64,000 nt of DNA from Sipunculus nudus. Lineage: Eukaryota; Annelida; Sipuncula; Golfingiida; Sipunculidae. Shown one piece after another: positions 11,537-24,761 of this stretch. A program made the position numbers and the translations under genes. Below the pieces are notes generated by a model that saw only the letters and a program-made list of their open reading frames with translations, was not told the DNA's origin and searched no databases. Position 1 is the stretch's first letter. Every line of letters starts with the position of its first letter. Location of the stretch: positions 21,180,058 to 21,244,057 of the forward strand of contig CM049310.1 in NCBI GenBank assembly GCA_026874595.1. The letters run 5' to 3'.

Positions 11537-13005
11537 TAGTTCTGTTTTTCCAGTGATTCATAAAATTATTTCCAGGCATTAAATTAATTAAGGAAGAACT
11601 TATTTCCTGGGATCTGTTACATCTGTACAGGTCTAAAAACAATGTAATAAATGTAAACACATGGTGTAATTTTTTGGGGCCTCCCGCATAATTAACAGAA
11701 GCGCCTCGTAAATCTTTGTATTCCCCACAATATTTGACCTTGGTCTGAATGCCCAGCCGCCGGCCCCGTGTTTGAGGCTGCGTAACCTTCATCTCTCGGT
11801 GAACAAACATCGTGATCATCGCGTGACCGATCACCCACGGGCACCGACCTCACCGACACGTAAATACATGTGTACATATATTGTATACAGTATGCCCTAT
11901 AGTATGTATCCCGTGGGTTTATTTAAGCGGGAACATCGAATATAATGTTTATATATATAACATGCACATACATTCATTCCTAAACCTTAATTGGTGGCAC
12001 TGCAGTTGAACATAGTGGGAGCAATATGAGGCAAAATTGTTTTTTTTTTGCCCCAATTAGCGTACCTTTCCACACAGATCCCTTGCAATGCCTTAGTGTT
12101 ACAGAACGATTAAGCTAGTAAATTACTACGATAAAGGGCCTTTAGTTAAAATTTAACATTTGCATGCATGTGCATGTAAAGACCTAATTTAAAATTTTAA
12201 AATGTTTTATACAAAAGATTTGGCGATATATATGTCTTTCTAATCTGTTCTATTCATAATATTTTTTCTATAATAAAATGACTTTGATGGATTCGAAGGT
12301 CTGTACGGAACAAGTTACATACCTTAATCATGTATTACTGCATGCGTCCTTTTTCAAGTCAGACATGTAGAATAAATTTCAATTCCGGAACACGGGATCG
12401 GTTGTCTGTGTATAATAATGACACGTGCAGTATTTCCTGTATGTCGTAATGTTGTCATCTAAGGAACTGAGAACTGGATAGACAATATATGTTGCTGGTT
12501 TAAAAACGTACTCGGCTGTAAATCATATATTCTTTAATTGGTCCTTGTGAACGGACTGAATATGAACATTTCCTCATAAGCTTTTTTTTTATAAAAGACA
12601 CAACAATTCTGAATTTTAAAACTTGAACAAATCATATCGTATTGGAGATTAATTTTTTTTTTCGTGTATGCCCGTCAAGCAGGCCAGTACTTGTATGTTT
12701 TAATACAGGTATTGGTATTTAAAAGCTTGTTCTGACGTAAATACAATCCAACATGAAACTGATATTTAAGATTAATCAGTTTAAACTGAAGTGACTACAA
12801 ACTATTTTTTATTGGTGAGAAATATTCATTGACATTAAAGCCATAGGCCTATATCATTTGGGGAACTGGATTAAAAGGTTGTTTATATAGGGCCCCAGGC
12901 ACTCAGGTTTAAATTGATATACTACGAAAACGTTATAGCATCTTTTATGAATTTCAAACGCCTTTCGACAGGGTTTTGAGATAAGGCATTGTTTACCTTA
13001 TATAT
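11537..13005. other. Intergenic, nothing recognised
   Basis: AT-rich DNA with short homopolymers. A GC-rich patch near 11670-11850 has no recognisable coding or RNA signature. Confidence 0.4.
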
Positions 13006-13013
13006 AGATGCCA

Positions 13014-13218
13014 CCTGTCTCTGTCTGTCTGTCTCTGTCTGCATGTCTCTCTCTCTCTCTATCCCTTTTTCTTTGTCTCACTGTTTCTGTCTTGGTCTCG
13101 GTCTCTTTAATTGCTCTAATTCACGCAATTCTGTCTCTGGCTGCCAGCCTGCCTGCCTGTCTTTCATCTGTCTGTCTGTCTGTGTCTGTCTCTGTCTGTC
13201 TGTCTGTCTGTCTCGAGA

Positions 13219-13254
<36 letters not shown>

Positions 13255-13293
13255 TTCTTCCTCACTCCCTCCCTCCCTCCTTCTCCCTCTCGT
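13014..13293 (+). repeat. Compound pyrimidine microsatellite (TCTG/TC/TCCC)
   Basis: Runs of TCTG, then TC (about 13219-13250), then CCCT/TCC units, interrupted near 13080-13150. The overlapping low-complexity open frames on both strands, rich in Ser/Leu/Cys or Arg/Glu, are products of the repeat and not genes. Confidence 0.95.
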
Positions 13294-13589
13294 GTATTCA
13301 TTCCATACCAGATAAGACAATTCAATGATCATCTAAAACAAATAAGAAAACACGCGAATTTAAATTGCCCTAATTTACGCAATTCTGATTTCAAGTAAAC
13401 AAAATAAATATGTTCTGTTTTATCATTCTCTTTGACAATGTGCACACGGCAAGGATTTTATGGTTTTAATTTTGACAATTAAAAAGTAGGGTGATAAAAT
13501 ATTTACAGGCTAAGGTCAATCTAATAAACAATTGTTGATCACATAGATTCCAAATCAAAACCTATACTTATGAAAGGCGCCGGTTTCGA

Positions 13590-13605
13590 TCACCAGGTGG
13601 CAGCA
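13590..13605 (+). promoter_or_regulatory. CTCF-like motif
   Basis: TCACCAGGTGGCAGCA matches the core of the bilaterian CTCF consensus (CCANNAGGTGGCAG) closely. It stands alone in intergenic DNA downstream of PI4KB. A motif match of this size can arise by chance. Confidence 0.3.
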
Positions 13606-13609
13606 CTGG

Positions 13610-14985
13610 AGGTATTTTAACCAAGTGCTCTTCATTCATTTTACATAAATATTCTTGCTGAGAGAGGCGCTCATACTCGGTTATATCATAAGCTGAGATT
13701 TCGAAAGTTTTTGTTATGCAGAAAGTTGCGATGAAACATTTCATTTGTAAAAAGGTGGTGCCTCTGTTAAATTTTAACAATAATTCTTATTGGCTGATAT
13801 CAGTATACGTGACCTAAGTGCTTTCCTTACTAAATAACATATCTTGTCTGGCATGGCAAGACTTTATAGCTTTGTAGAACTGCATGTATAGAACACACGA
13901 TCCCAGGAATTAATTGACAACAAGATGTACGATTAACAAAAAATATTGCTCGAACCATTCCGGAATTGGCAATATGTCAGTGCCTGAAAAAAATGAGGAC
14001 GACAAAGAAGAAGCTAGAAGAGGAATAAAAGAACAGATGATCATCAGTTAAGCGACAAAAAAAATATTGTTCTACCGTATACGGATCCGCTGATCCAATT
14101 TTTCGTAGATCAGATTTTTTACATAAATAATTCTTAAAGGTGTAAAAAAATGACTAAATATTGTATTGATCATATACACCATTTCAAGTGTATGAGAGAT
14201 TTTTTTGGGCATTTTCTAGACAAGCTGGCCAATTCCAATTACTTTGTCTGGACGGGTAAAAAATCGCCGCTCGCACCATATTTTTTTGGTTTCCATGACA
14301 GAGTCCGTAGATCAATGTTTTTTTATCTGCTTTGGTGGGCTTGGTAACTAGAAAACATATTTTGTCTCATATAGGGGCAGGCCTAATAAGGAACAAGGTT
14401 TCAGTCCGCAGACTGCGCCATTCAAACGCATGGCCCCTCTATACCTCATACATGATACAAGACACACACATTGCAAATTACAGGACCTATCAAGGGGCAC
14501 GGGCGGGGTTAAAGATGTTTTAACACAATTTTTTATGTACCAGGTATACTATTTGGAGGGGGGGGGGGGCTTCCCCGAAAATTTGTTTAATCTAAAATGT
14601 AGTGGACGCAATATTTAGACTGCTCAGCATCCATTTAAAGCTTTAGTGGTAACGCCTTTTTTGTTAATAATGTATTTTCAAATATCGGCCAGTGTCTATC
14701 GATAAAGAATTAAATGAATAATTAAAGAATAACAAATCGAATGTGCAAGCTGGGGGCTATTTTGAAAGCTTTATCCTTTGATCCAGCATGCAGGATAAAT
14801 CTGTCACTTCTGATTGACAGTTACATTAAGTCATTGTCTCCTAAGGATGATCAGATGAAATACTACATTTTGATAACAAGGCCTACAGGCTTTATGCGAA
14901 TATGTGCAATGGGATGCACATCACGTATAATGCTTCCATGATAACATGCTGCATGTACATGTACAATGCAAGTACCAACTATTTT
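13610..14985. other. Intergenic with repeat-end debris
   Basis: Mostly AT-rich. A G-tract at about 14556-14569 is next to a GC-rich patch that looks like the end of a repeat. No gene is supported; the open frames of about 60 residues match no family I know. Confidence 0.4.
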
Positions 14986-14989
14986 GGAT

Positions 14990-16840
14990 TTGGAACAGAG
15001 TACAAGCACCAGTTACACAAACGTCACCACCAGTCGCAAAGTGGCACCAACAGTCTTGTGTATGTGAAAGCCATCGAAGATTTATGGACTTGCAAAATTC
15101 TAGGCAGATACTTCAAACCCCTCTTGAGATGTGCACAGATGCATGAAACCAAAACAATAGTAGGTGATCCCACCGGTCTTGTGTAGACGAAGCTATCCGA
15201 GATGTATGAGCATGCACAATTTCAGGCTGACAGGTCAGATCACTCCTGAGAAATAAGCAGGGACATAAGACTGTACAAAAATTATTGTAGGTGATTTTAA
15301 GCCACCAGTTTTGTATATGACAAAGCTATCCGAGATACAGACAAAATCTTGGCCTATTGCCAGATCTAATTACACATACTGAAAGGCTTTGGCTACAATG
15401 CTTGTTTTATGCTTACGTATTCATAAGATTTTTTATGTCTTGAATAATAACAGATGCCTATTGAAAGCAAAGGTAGAATAATGATATATTTTATTCATGG
15501 TTGGATATGGACATCAATTATTTGTTGCCTGTACAGCTGTGCTGATATACCCACAGAGATCAGCTTGCTACCACAATAAATCTACTAGCTCTGTTTACCA
15601 AAGTATCTCACAGTCCTTTGACTGTCCAATTAGTCAGCCAAAAATCATTTATGTAAACTTGAATAAACTAGGAATAATTTTTGTTACAATGTAACAGAAT
15701 ATGAAACAACAGTTATGCAGAAGAAGACCTTTGCAGTCCTCAGTTTGATGTAGGCTTACTTGGCCACAAGATCCACTTTAGCTTTCCATGACTCCACCAA
15801 AAATCAATGAACTCGATCTATTCTTGAAGAGTTGAGAGAACCCTAACCTAAGGTAACTCTTGTGAAAAATTAAACTAAACAGGTTGACAGTTTCATCATG
15901 AATCATTTTTAATGCAGAAGCTGAAAGTGGCTAACATTATGAGGTTTTGCCCGTAAAAAAACAGGTCGATGTAGGTGGTGCTACATAAAGGTCAGTTTCA
16001 AATATGAGTCATGTGACCAACATTTGTCCAAAACTTGGTGATGCTAGTTCCTGTTGTTTCTGAGATTGTTATGTTAGAATTCTTACTTGACTTAAAGACT
16101 TAGTTCAAATTCTTGTAACTTGGCCAAAGTTCACAGAACACAAACCATTTGAACAAACTTGAGAGAGTTCATCTCTTGGGGTCATTGAACAAATCGGCTG
16201 AATGATTTGGGAGAAGAAGATTTTCAAAGGTTTTAAGCTTACCCCCCCCCCCCCCGTAAAATGCAAGTTGATGCAGGTGGCGCTTCAAAAAGTCCAATTC
16301 CACAACATTTGACATGTGACTGATATTTGCATGAAATTTTGGGATGCTACCTTCTGCTGTTCCTGAGAAATTATGGGTTAATGTACTGATGACTGATGAC
16401 CCCCGTACTAAAAAGGTCGTTGTAGGTGGCGTCACCAATACCATTATTTAAAATATGACTCATGTGACCAATATTTGCATAAAATATGGTGATAAAAGCT
16501 CCAGCCGTTTCTGAGATTGTAATTTTAGTATGCTTTTTTTGTCAAATGTCTTAGTTCAGCTCCTTGTAACTTGGCCAAAAATAACTGAACTGGAACCATT
16601 CGAACAGAATTGAGAAAGATTGTTTCTGGGATTATTTCTGTGAAATATTGAACGATTTGGTGGAGGGTTTCGGTGAAGAACATTTTTAAAGTTTTTTTTA
16701 GCCTAATCCATGTAAAATCGAAGTCATTGCAGACAGTCAAACAATATGTTAAACCGCGCTAATAGCATGTTTTTTTAGATAGCATGGATTAACGCAAGGA
16801 CGGCGGATGACGGCGACGGACGACGCTGCGCCATCGCATA
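14990..16840 (+). repeat. Diverged tandem-array element with GGTGGCG-type motifs
   Basis: At about 15953-16720 there are roughly two and a half units, each starting with a motif such as AGGTGGCGTCACC (16425) or AGGTGGCGC (16277) and sharing 'tgtgacc-atatttgcat' and 'gtttctgagattgt' blocks. A more diverged block at 15000-15340 shares 'aagctatccgagat' and resembles the array at 56-57.6 kb. A short GACGG/CGACGG stretch at about 16797-16830 resembles the microsatellite-bearing ends of other local elements. Confidence 0.55.
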
Positions 16841-16854
16841 AGCTCACAGGTTAA

Positions 16855-17535
16855 GGCCCCTTTACACAGGGCTGCCACCTTTGTGCCACCTTTGAGCGAC
16901 CAAAAAATGACCAGGACGCTCAATGGTCGCCTAACCCAAGAAAATCCTATTTATGTGTAACTTCTCCATAACTGTTTCAGCGATACTTGTGCCTCCCTTG
17001 AACCTCCCAAAAAGCAATTTTAGGGCATTTTCATGCCTGCCTTCCTTCTGCTTCCCCTGTGCCACCAGCGCGACCATTGTGCCTTCATTCTACAACAACT
17101 GGAATGCTTGTGCCTCCCTTCTGCCTCCTTTGAGCCACCTTTGAGCAACCTACATCCTCGGCGACTTTTCTGTGATTGTTTTGAACATGTTCTAAAACTC
17201 ACGGCGACCATAGCGTCATTGGAGGCTCAAAGAAGGCAGAATGGTTGCCTAGGTCGTTCAAAGGTGGTACACAGGAGTTTCAGACATCGCCATGGACGCC
17301 ATGGTCATCGTCAGTTTTTTAACATGTTCAAAACAATCGCACAAAGGTCGCCGAGGTGGCGGATTGTTCAAAGGTAGTTCAAAGGAGGCAGAAGCGAGGC
17401 ACAAGCATTGCCATCGTTGTAGAATGAAGGCAGAGTGGTCGCGTTGGTGGCAGAGGGGAAGCAGAGGGAAGACAAGCAAGAAAATGACCTAATGCTGCAT
17501 TTTGGGAGATTCAAGGGAGGCACATGTATCAGGGG
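16855..17535. mobile_element. Foldback (long inverted repeat) element
   Basis: The arms at about 16979-17210 and 17292-17531 are inverse copies with clear but imperfect identity, separated by about 80 bp. The same peptide-like pattern (around LLPLCHQRDH) therefore appears on opposite strands; it is a by-product and not a gene. The left flank 'aaggcccctttacac' and right flank 'caggggcgct' may be the outer termini, but this is unclear. A transcript across it would fold into a long hairpin. Confidence 0.75.
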
Positions 17536-18084
17536 CGCTAATATGCATGTATGGGTACTATGAAAACAGTTATATATACGTGTATATGCACGTATATAAT
17601 ATATATATCCATATATATATTACTATTATTAATAATATTATTATTACTTTACGTTATATATTTTAGTGTATGAAAATATGTTTTTTTTTTAATTTTCAAT
17701 TATGAACCATGGTTTCATTAAGGTTAGCTACAGGTACATGGGGAGGATATGGGAGGGGGATACCCCCTCCCATATTGGGATTTTTTTTTTTAATTTGCAA
17801 TATAAAAAGGACGTTTTGAGGCAAATTTCACAAAAAATGAGGATTTCCTGTGCCTGAAAAACTGTTCCCATATGTCTTTGCGTTATGTAGTCAAACTGTA
17901 GAGAGGTTCAATATTTAATATATATATTTCTTCAAAATTAGGATATAAAATTTCAATCGTTTTCAAACAAGCCAATGGCGCAAAGGCGCATTTACGTTTG
18001 TAACTTGCAAAATATTATCTTTTAAATGTAATGCTCGGAGTGAAATAACTGATATATTGAAGTCTTATGTTAAACTTTGCACTT

Positions 18085-18222
18085 TACCGGGTTTCATGGT
18101 CTCGACAGCACACAGGACTCCTACGTGCACAGACCGCGAGTTCGAGTACCGGTTTCACCAGAGCCGTGAGATTGTTGACGGTCGACCCCAACCAGGGCCT
18201 GGTGCTCTGCAGTTGTTCTGCA
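18085..18222 (+). mobile_element. Diverged SINE copy
   Basis: It shares the post-B-box body of the SINE at 8671-9082, including 'gccgtgagattgttgacgg' and 'ggtcgacccc-accaggg', and has a B-box-like GCGAGTTCGAGTACC near 18137. The A box is degraded and the body ends early at 'gtgctctgcag'. Confidence 0.6.
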
Positions 18223-18433
18223 GCTGTTCATAAATATCCTTTTACTCAACTAATAAATTTGAAAATAATAAACTGCAGATAACTTTAATAAAATCTAATT
18301 GATAATTAATAAAAAAAATATGAAAAACGTCAATAAATCAAGAAAATTGGGAAAATAGATAAAATGAGAGATATTGCAGCTCAACGGGGGGCCGCGCGCA
18401 ATTCAATGCATATATATATGGATTAGTATTAGA

Positions 18434-18625
18434 TTAAGTGTACCCCCCCCCCCGCCCCCCGCCAAAGGCGCCCCTCTTGATCCGCCACTGATAGCAAAGG
18501 CAATTTAATGCATATATATGTATTAGTATTAGATTAAGTGAAATTCCGAAAGGACGGCGAGTACTGGATCCCTCTGGTGGGGGGGGGGGGGGGGGGGGGG
18601 GGGGCCTGGCTACGCCCTGCAAGTA
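18434..18625. mobile_element. Termini of short DNA-transposon-like repeats with poly-C/poly-G
   Basis: 'cttgatccgccactg' near 18477 and 'cctggctacgccctgc' near 18605 resemble the frequent MITE termini GGATCCGCCACTG and CAGGGCGTAGCCAGG of animal genomes. Each sits beside a C- or G-tract; the G-tract at 18579-18604 is about 25 bases. A 40-bp block ('atgcatatatat-gattagtattagattaagtg') is duplicated at 18408-18440 and 18510-18540. Confidence 0.4.
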
Positions 18626-18837
18626 TCGCTGAAACAGTATATGGAGCAGTTACACAGAACCAAGTTTATGACAATCGGGCAAGTGAAGCAAGGGAAAGCA
18701 TCGCGGTGAGCCCCTCTCTTCAAAACGCTATAAATACAACTTGCCGGAGACTTGATCCACTGAGATTGAAGAGACATGTTGGTATTAATTATGGAATTAT
18801 TGGTATCGACGCTCAGCTGAATTTTTCTATTAAAATA

Positions 18838-19436
18838 GGTTTATGAGCTTTTTCAAAATATAGGTCCTGTCATCAGTTTGAAGCGAACCTGTCTACTCTA
18901 ACTGGAGTTTTCATCCATAAACTAATTTGTGAATGGATGTGCCCTTTTTCCTTTGACCTGGAGACCCCAAAATCAAAAGGAGACTTCCCCTATTGGCTGG
19001 TGCGCCACGTGGAAGACGGAAGGTTTTGGGTGAAAATTTTGGCTGTAAATGCATCCACATTTTTTAAAAAGAAGTGTGACCTCACGTCCCAACAATGAAA
19101 GGGTTCTTACATTATTTGTGGGTCATATTTAAGTGACATACCCCAAAATCAAAAGGGTTCTTACATTATTGGTGGGTCATATATGTCAAGTTTGAAACCA
19201 ATATGTCAATCCAAACTGGAGTTATCATTTTGAAACATGACCCAAAAAATCAATTGAGTTCTTGCGTCAGAGATGGGCCATATATAAATCATGTTTGAGG
19301 TCCATAGGTCAATCTAAACTTGAGTTAGCATCAGGAAACAAATCTGACGGACATATACCGGCACAGGAAGACGAACATACAGACGGACAGAGTGATTAAT
19401 ATCGGGCATCAGCTTATTCGAGCAGTTCCCTTGTAA
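18838..19436 (-). repeat. Diverged relative of the AGGTCA array
   Basis: In reverse orientation it carries 'aatgcatccacattttttaaaaag', the inverse of the 'gtggatgcatttt' block of the array at 1183-2400, and several 'gaccccaaaatcaa' and 'gggtcatat' blocks in the same order. It ends in a GACGGACAG-type stretch and 'cagttcccttgt', similar to the ends of other local elements. Confidence 0.5.
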
Positions 19437-19554
19437 AAAACACAAGGTTTCAGGACATGAATAAAAGCACACTTGCGAATCTGATGGTATTAAATTAATT
19501 TGGCAGTCTCAAAATACCGGGGGGGGGGGGGGAATGCATATAAAATAGCAAATA

Positions 19555-19995
19555 ATTCAGGTGGCGCCACCATTGTTAAGGAAGTGAAGAAACCAATCAT
19601 AATCAATAAACACACCTAGCTGGTTTCAGGACACTGGATGAAACCACAGCTGAGAAACTGGTATAATTGCTGATTTTTAATTATCTCAACACAAAAAAAA
19701 TAGTAAAAATTAGAAAAAATACAGTTTTTGGCAACAGACAAAACTATTCATGGTCAATAGTCACGGTAAGTTTCATGGCAATTCATGCATTATCAATATA
19801 CTGGAGGTTTTGTATTTATTTTAATCTGGGTGGTACTTACAAGCCCCATAGCTCTGAGGATATAGGTCGCACTGACCTTATTTCATGTGTCCAAGGAGAT
19901 TTTATAGAGAACTCCCTGGATGAACACCTAGAAGTTTCTAGGTCCTGTGGTTACGATTTGTGCCCTGCTAACGGGCGGCCGGACAAAGGACAAAG
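19555..19995 (+). repeat. Degenerate unit of the ~335-bp array family
   Basis: Resembles one unit of the array at 43.4-48.6 kb: GGTGGCGCCACC near 19561, 'gccccatagctctgaggatat', 'ctgaccttatttcatgt', 'ctaggtcctgtggttacgat' and 'ttgtgccctg'. It is single and diverged. Confidence 0.55.
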
Positions 19996-20689
19996 CGCCA
20001 TACCTTAAGTTGACTTTCAGTCAGCGGAGTTACACAAATGGCGACGGAAAACGGGGGTGGGAGGAGGCAAGACCTTTGAAAATATATATGACATATTGCA
20101 ACAGCAGTTGTACACGTGTAAATGAAGTCTACACTGTGTTTTACAGTAACGTTTCACATTTCTGTATGGTCAGCCACTGCCAAAACTGCACGTTTCTATA
20201 GCCGTTCATTTTTAACGTTGACAGCTCGTTTCCGGTAAAATGTGTTCGACAGGTGCTAAATAAGTTTATTGCATGCCATGCGTACATTCAACTTTATGTA
20301 CCGATCATCCTTCTGCAAATGGACAATATTACAAACGCCGACAGAGGGCGTCACATGTGTCAACGAAAATTGTCGTGGAGTTCTGTTCAGGTAGCCCGTC
20401 AAAATTTCTTATATACAGGTAGCCGCCGACGTCGACGCAACAGGTTTCAGGTTTCTGTTGCGTCGCCAGCCCACCAAAGGGCTAACTGGGGTTATAGCAC
20501 GATACGATCTGTTACTCTTAGAAAGAAAATTAAATACAAATATTTCCTATGGTTTTAGCAAATCAATGTTCACAATGTTGTGTGTCGAAAGGCCTGTAAT
20601 AAAAAATAACCATTCTGGAAAGCATGAAGCACCTGTAACATCAACAACTGATAGTATTTGTCCAGAGAGAATTGAAGCATTAACTGCCC

Positions 20690-21000
20690 CGGTAGACATC
20701 TTGCATTTGGTGGCAGTCCTGTATAAGGCTTTAGGCCTGTGTACTGTTATGTTCATATTTTTATTTCCTTGGTGCAAAATAGGGTGTAGCACATAACAGT
20801 AATGTTTTCTAGTGGTCAAATATACAATACACATAGATGTACTGAACATTAATCAATGAATATATGTTAAATCTCGCAGTTGTGTATGGAGTGTTATAAT
20901 CACAGTTAACTGCAGGTGCAATCTATGGACTCCACGATGCGTCAGTCACTGAAAAAAAAGCAATTGAGGAGTTCATTCTTATGGGCTAATATACAGGCTG
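20690..21000 (+). repeat. Dispersed repeat, copy 2 of 2
   Basis: Direct-orientation partner of 10318-10630; see that entry for the shared blocks. It lies just beyond the presumed 3' end of PI4KB. Confidence 0.75.
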
Positions 21001-21228
21001 CGACGTTAAATATAAATGTGTAAGGGATCAAAGTGAAAATACTGATTGATGTATTGATGATAAGAATTCTCTTAAATGATGTAACTGGCTAAAGTAATTT
21101 CTGTTAATTAATAAATATTGTAATTCCTGGTGCTATGGTGGTCACAAGAAGTTTCCTTTCCTCAATATAACAAAAACAAATATGGCGGCAGAAAAAAAAC
21201 AGAAACTGAAAAAATTAAAATTGAAAGT

Positions 21229-21234
21229 TTTATT
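21229..21234 (-). terminator. Candidate PI4KB polyadenylation signal AATAAA
   Basis: AATAAA on the minus strand is followed, about 20-45 bases further along that strand, by T-rich sequence typical of a downstream element. It lies about 3.8 kb after the stop codon, at the point where repeat-free sequence gives way to a repeat. Earlier sites could also be used. Confidence 0.4.
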
Positions 21235-24200
21235 GTTCACTGACAAGTCACTAATACTCAGCATACACATAATAATACATTATATACAGTGCTGCAACCA
21301 GTTTCAACATAACAATATGACAAACAGATCATACCAGAACATGATTGTGTCATGGATATGAAGAAGAATCAAAGCAATGTTCAGTTTATAGTTAGAAAAT
21401 AAAAGATTCCACACTAGACACTTCAACAGGAAAAATCAGCACTATGTCAAGCCTAGCAAAGTACTAGTATACTAATATCTAAGCTTATGAACATATTCTA
21501 AGAAAACTCCATTTATTTGGCTTTTTTTTTAAATTAAATTCAATTTCATCATATTCCATGCTCTTCTGATAACAGAACCTTAAAGTCAAAATACAGGATT
21601 AAGGGATTTGTACATTAAAAAAAAAATCCATCAGTTTGTTCTCAATTATCATCATACTGATGTCTAGAACTGTGTGTATTGTTCATGTGATAAAATACTC
21701 TTAACAAAGACACAGAAACAGATCTCCTCACTAGATCAAAATCCTGAAAATATAATCTTTAATCTTTTAATGTAAATAAGAATCACCGGCATGCTTCAGC
21801 TTAAGTGGTCCAGTGTATGGTTCAATTTTAACACATTTCATTCAGTGTATGGACAGCACACTCGGCTAAGATACAGTGGAGATAGTTGTCATGTGACACT
21901 GCTCATATATGTATGTACATGTATTTGATAGTATTATCATCAGCAGATAACTTACAGTATAACCTTGTCGTATACAGGTTACTGATGCATTTAGATACAA
22001 TGTTACCCTTGCTTTAAGCCCAATCATTGATCCTAAGATATTTCAAACCCTACCTGTACAATACTGGCCTTTCTTACAGGGTTCTAAATAACACAAACCT
22101 CACCATAAGAACCCATTTCCCCCCCCCCCCCCCCCCCCCCCCACAATCTTGCCTGGTGCAAAACATATATAACATAATATTTATACAAAACTGTTTACAA
22201 AGATTTAAAATAGTCTGCAAACCCTACATGATAACACTTAGTCAAAGTGTATGGAGGAATTTGCACAATGCCCCCACCCTCGCTCCCCATACTTTTCTTA
22301 AATGAATTCATAGAAAAAGTAATTTGTTCAAAACTCTGCAGGATAACCCTAATTATAATCATACACAAAGGGTTTAAACAAAATCACAGATCATTAACCT
22401 GGTAGGTGTTCTTCATGAGGAACACAGTGAAAATGAAATTACAGAGTTGTTCTTCAATAGATGCAAAATGAAATGAAATGCCCAAAATGGAATTAAAGGC
22501 TTAAAAGTGCTGCTTATTCTGTTCAGATACATCTTTCCAAACTTCTGATTGCTCCTGTATGTTCTGTTTCAAGAAATTTTCTCTTCACTTAAAGTAGTTT
22601 CATATATTTTTTGTTTTAATACATTAAACTACAACGAGAGAAGCCATCTTCTGTGCTGGTAATGATAAATAGGATAATACTAACTCTAATCACCTGTGCC
22701 ATCAGTCACTCCACCCCTTAAAAATATAAATAATTATATACCTATGTATATATATATTTGGCACAGTTTATGTTTCACACTTGTATGATCGAATAGATCA
22801 GTCCTTATCCCATGTTTATGTCTACATCTGTTGTGCATTTTAATCTTCCACCAAACGTCCCCCTTTAATAACTGCTCACCACCCACCTCATCTTTCCTAG
22901 CAATTTGCTTACTCTGGTGAGCATTTATATCCAAAGTTTAAGAACCATCCCTGTTCCCCCCGGAAACACCCAGTCATGTGACCTGGATGGATGGTCGATT
23001 GCATTGACAGTTGCTAAAAATTGCACATAAAATATTAAGTACTTGCACACCAACAACCATTACACACAAACTAAACAGCTATATAATGCGGATGAAGGTG
23101 ATCTATACACAATACAGTCTATGTACAAGCTATATACAAGTTTACATACAATTTCATAAAGATATTTTCATTGTGAATGATGAATGTGTATCTGGTGTTT
23201 GCATGATTTCTGGGTTTAACAACAAAGAACAGTAGATTAGAGGTGGATATACCAACCAAGGCATTCCTGGTCCACCTTTCAACCTGGAGCAGAATTCAGA
23301 AACATTTACAGCTTCAATAATCTGTTCTCATTTCTTGCTTGAAGAAGACTGTCAACCAACATGTTTACATTGTGAATAATTTAAGTAAATCACAGCAATG
23401 CATCACAAACATGAGACCAAATGGTCAAAAAGCTCACCTACAGCTGAAGCCATGCATACAATATGCAGCTCAACATTTCATGATTAAAACTACTGCTTTA
23501 CAGGGAATGAAATCTACAAAGTATCATCAAATAAGCACTGAAGTTTGAGTCTATATCAAATCTAATTCGTCATTTTTACCAAGGCCCCAGTTTATCTTTC
23601 ATTGTACAAACTGTTTCAAATCAGTTATAAGGATATACAAAGTCACTATTCAGGATTTTTTTAGTATTCCATAGGATTATCTTCTCAAAGACTAAGTTCC
23701 AATGAAAGAACACCAGAAGGCCCTGAGATGCAGAGGCTGTATTGCAATAATTGGAAATGAGTACATTGTTTAACACCCAATGGGCAATCTACTGCATTTC
23801 AATGATATAATCTCTCAAAATTGTGCTTACAGTACCAGTGACTACAACCCTCCTATTTTTCAAGCTACTGATGCCTTTAAAGTGTAAAAGTTTGTGCTTT
23901 CGGTGCACAAAAGCTGTTAACTATATGGCCTGGGGTGGAATAAACAGAACCATTTACCTAAGATCATAAATATGCCCAATTAAAATGTTTATTATGTCAA
24001 CAATGTAACTGTAACAGTGAACCAATTATTAGAAAGCTAATAATTCAGCATAAGAGTCATTAGCAGTCAACAAAACTGGTGACAAAATATATATCATGGA
24101 CACATGAAAAGGAAACTTGCAGCCATTAATCATAAAATTTCTACATGTCCCTTCATGCACTTGCTGATGAGAAAGATCATAGCACCAGTGGTTTTCATGA

Positions 24201-24761
24201 AGCCAGATCTGACAAACTGCTAGCTGTCAGATGGGTTCTATTATAATTCTTCACCTACTTAAGCCAGAACTTTATTCAAGGTCACAGTTTCTTATTCCTT
24301 TCTATGGATTTCAAATCAGAAAACGATTATGGAATTAAAAACAGGAATGTATCCTGATTAGCACTATTCACATAAAACCAAAGACTTTGTTTACACCAGG
24401 CCAATTATTTAAAACAACAGGATATCAATCCCTAGAAAGTTTTCTCTTGTTGATTTTTACACAATTTCTATGGATAAAAAACTAAGCTGCCTAATGCTGT
24501 AACCTCTACTAGTGTGTTCTGAAATCATAAATGCTAGCTAATACCTTGGGAATACATTCATGCTGTTTAAGATGAATTAAATGATATGATATGAATATAT
24601 GAATTTAAATATGACATAAATGGTGGTTATGCTTAATGATAAAATTTACATTGTTTACATAAAAGCAAATAATTATTTTTGTAACATGACTGTGACACTT
24701 CTGCCAATTTCTAGTTATATCTGGGGGAGATAAACAGAAGTTTATTTTGTGACCATGGTGA

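Noticed and set aside
12989-13332. Overlapping open frames of about 85-108 residues on both strands
   Set aside because: They consist of Ser/Leu/Cys or Arg/Glu/Asp repeats encoded by the TCTG/TC microsatellite and show no family.
14902-15186. 94-residue open frame
   Set aside because: It lies within a diverged tandem-array repeat and its composition shows no domain.
17033-17492. Similar protein readings on opposite strands (114 and 73 residues)
   Set aside because: They are the two arms of the foldback repeat read in opposite directions.
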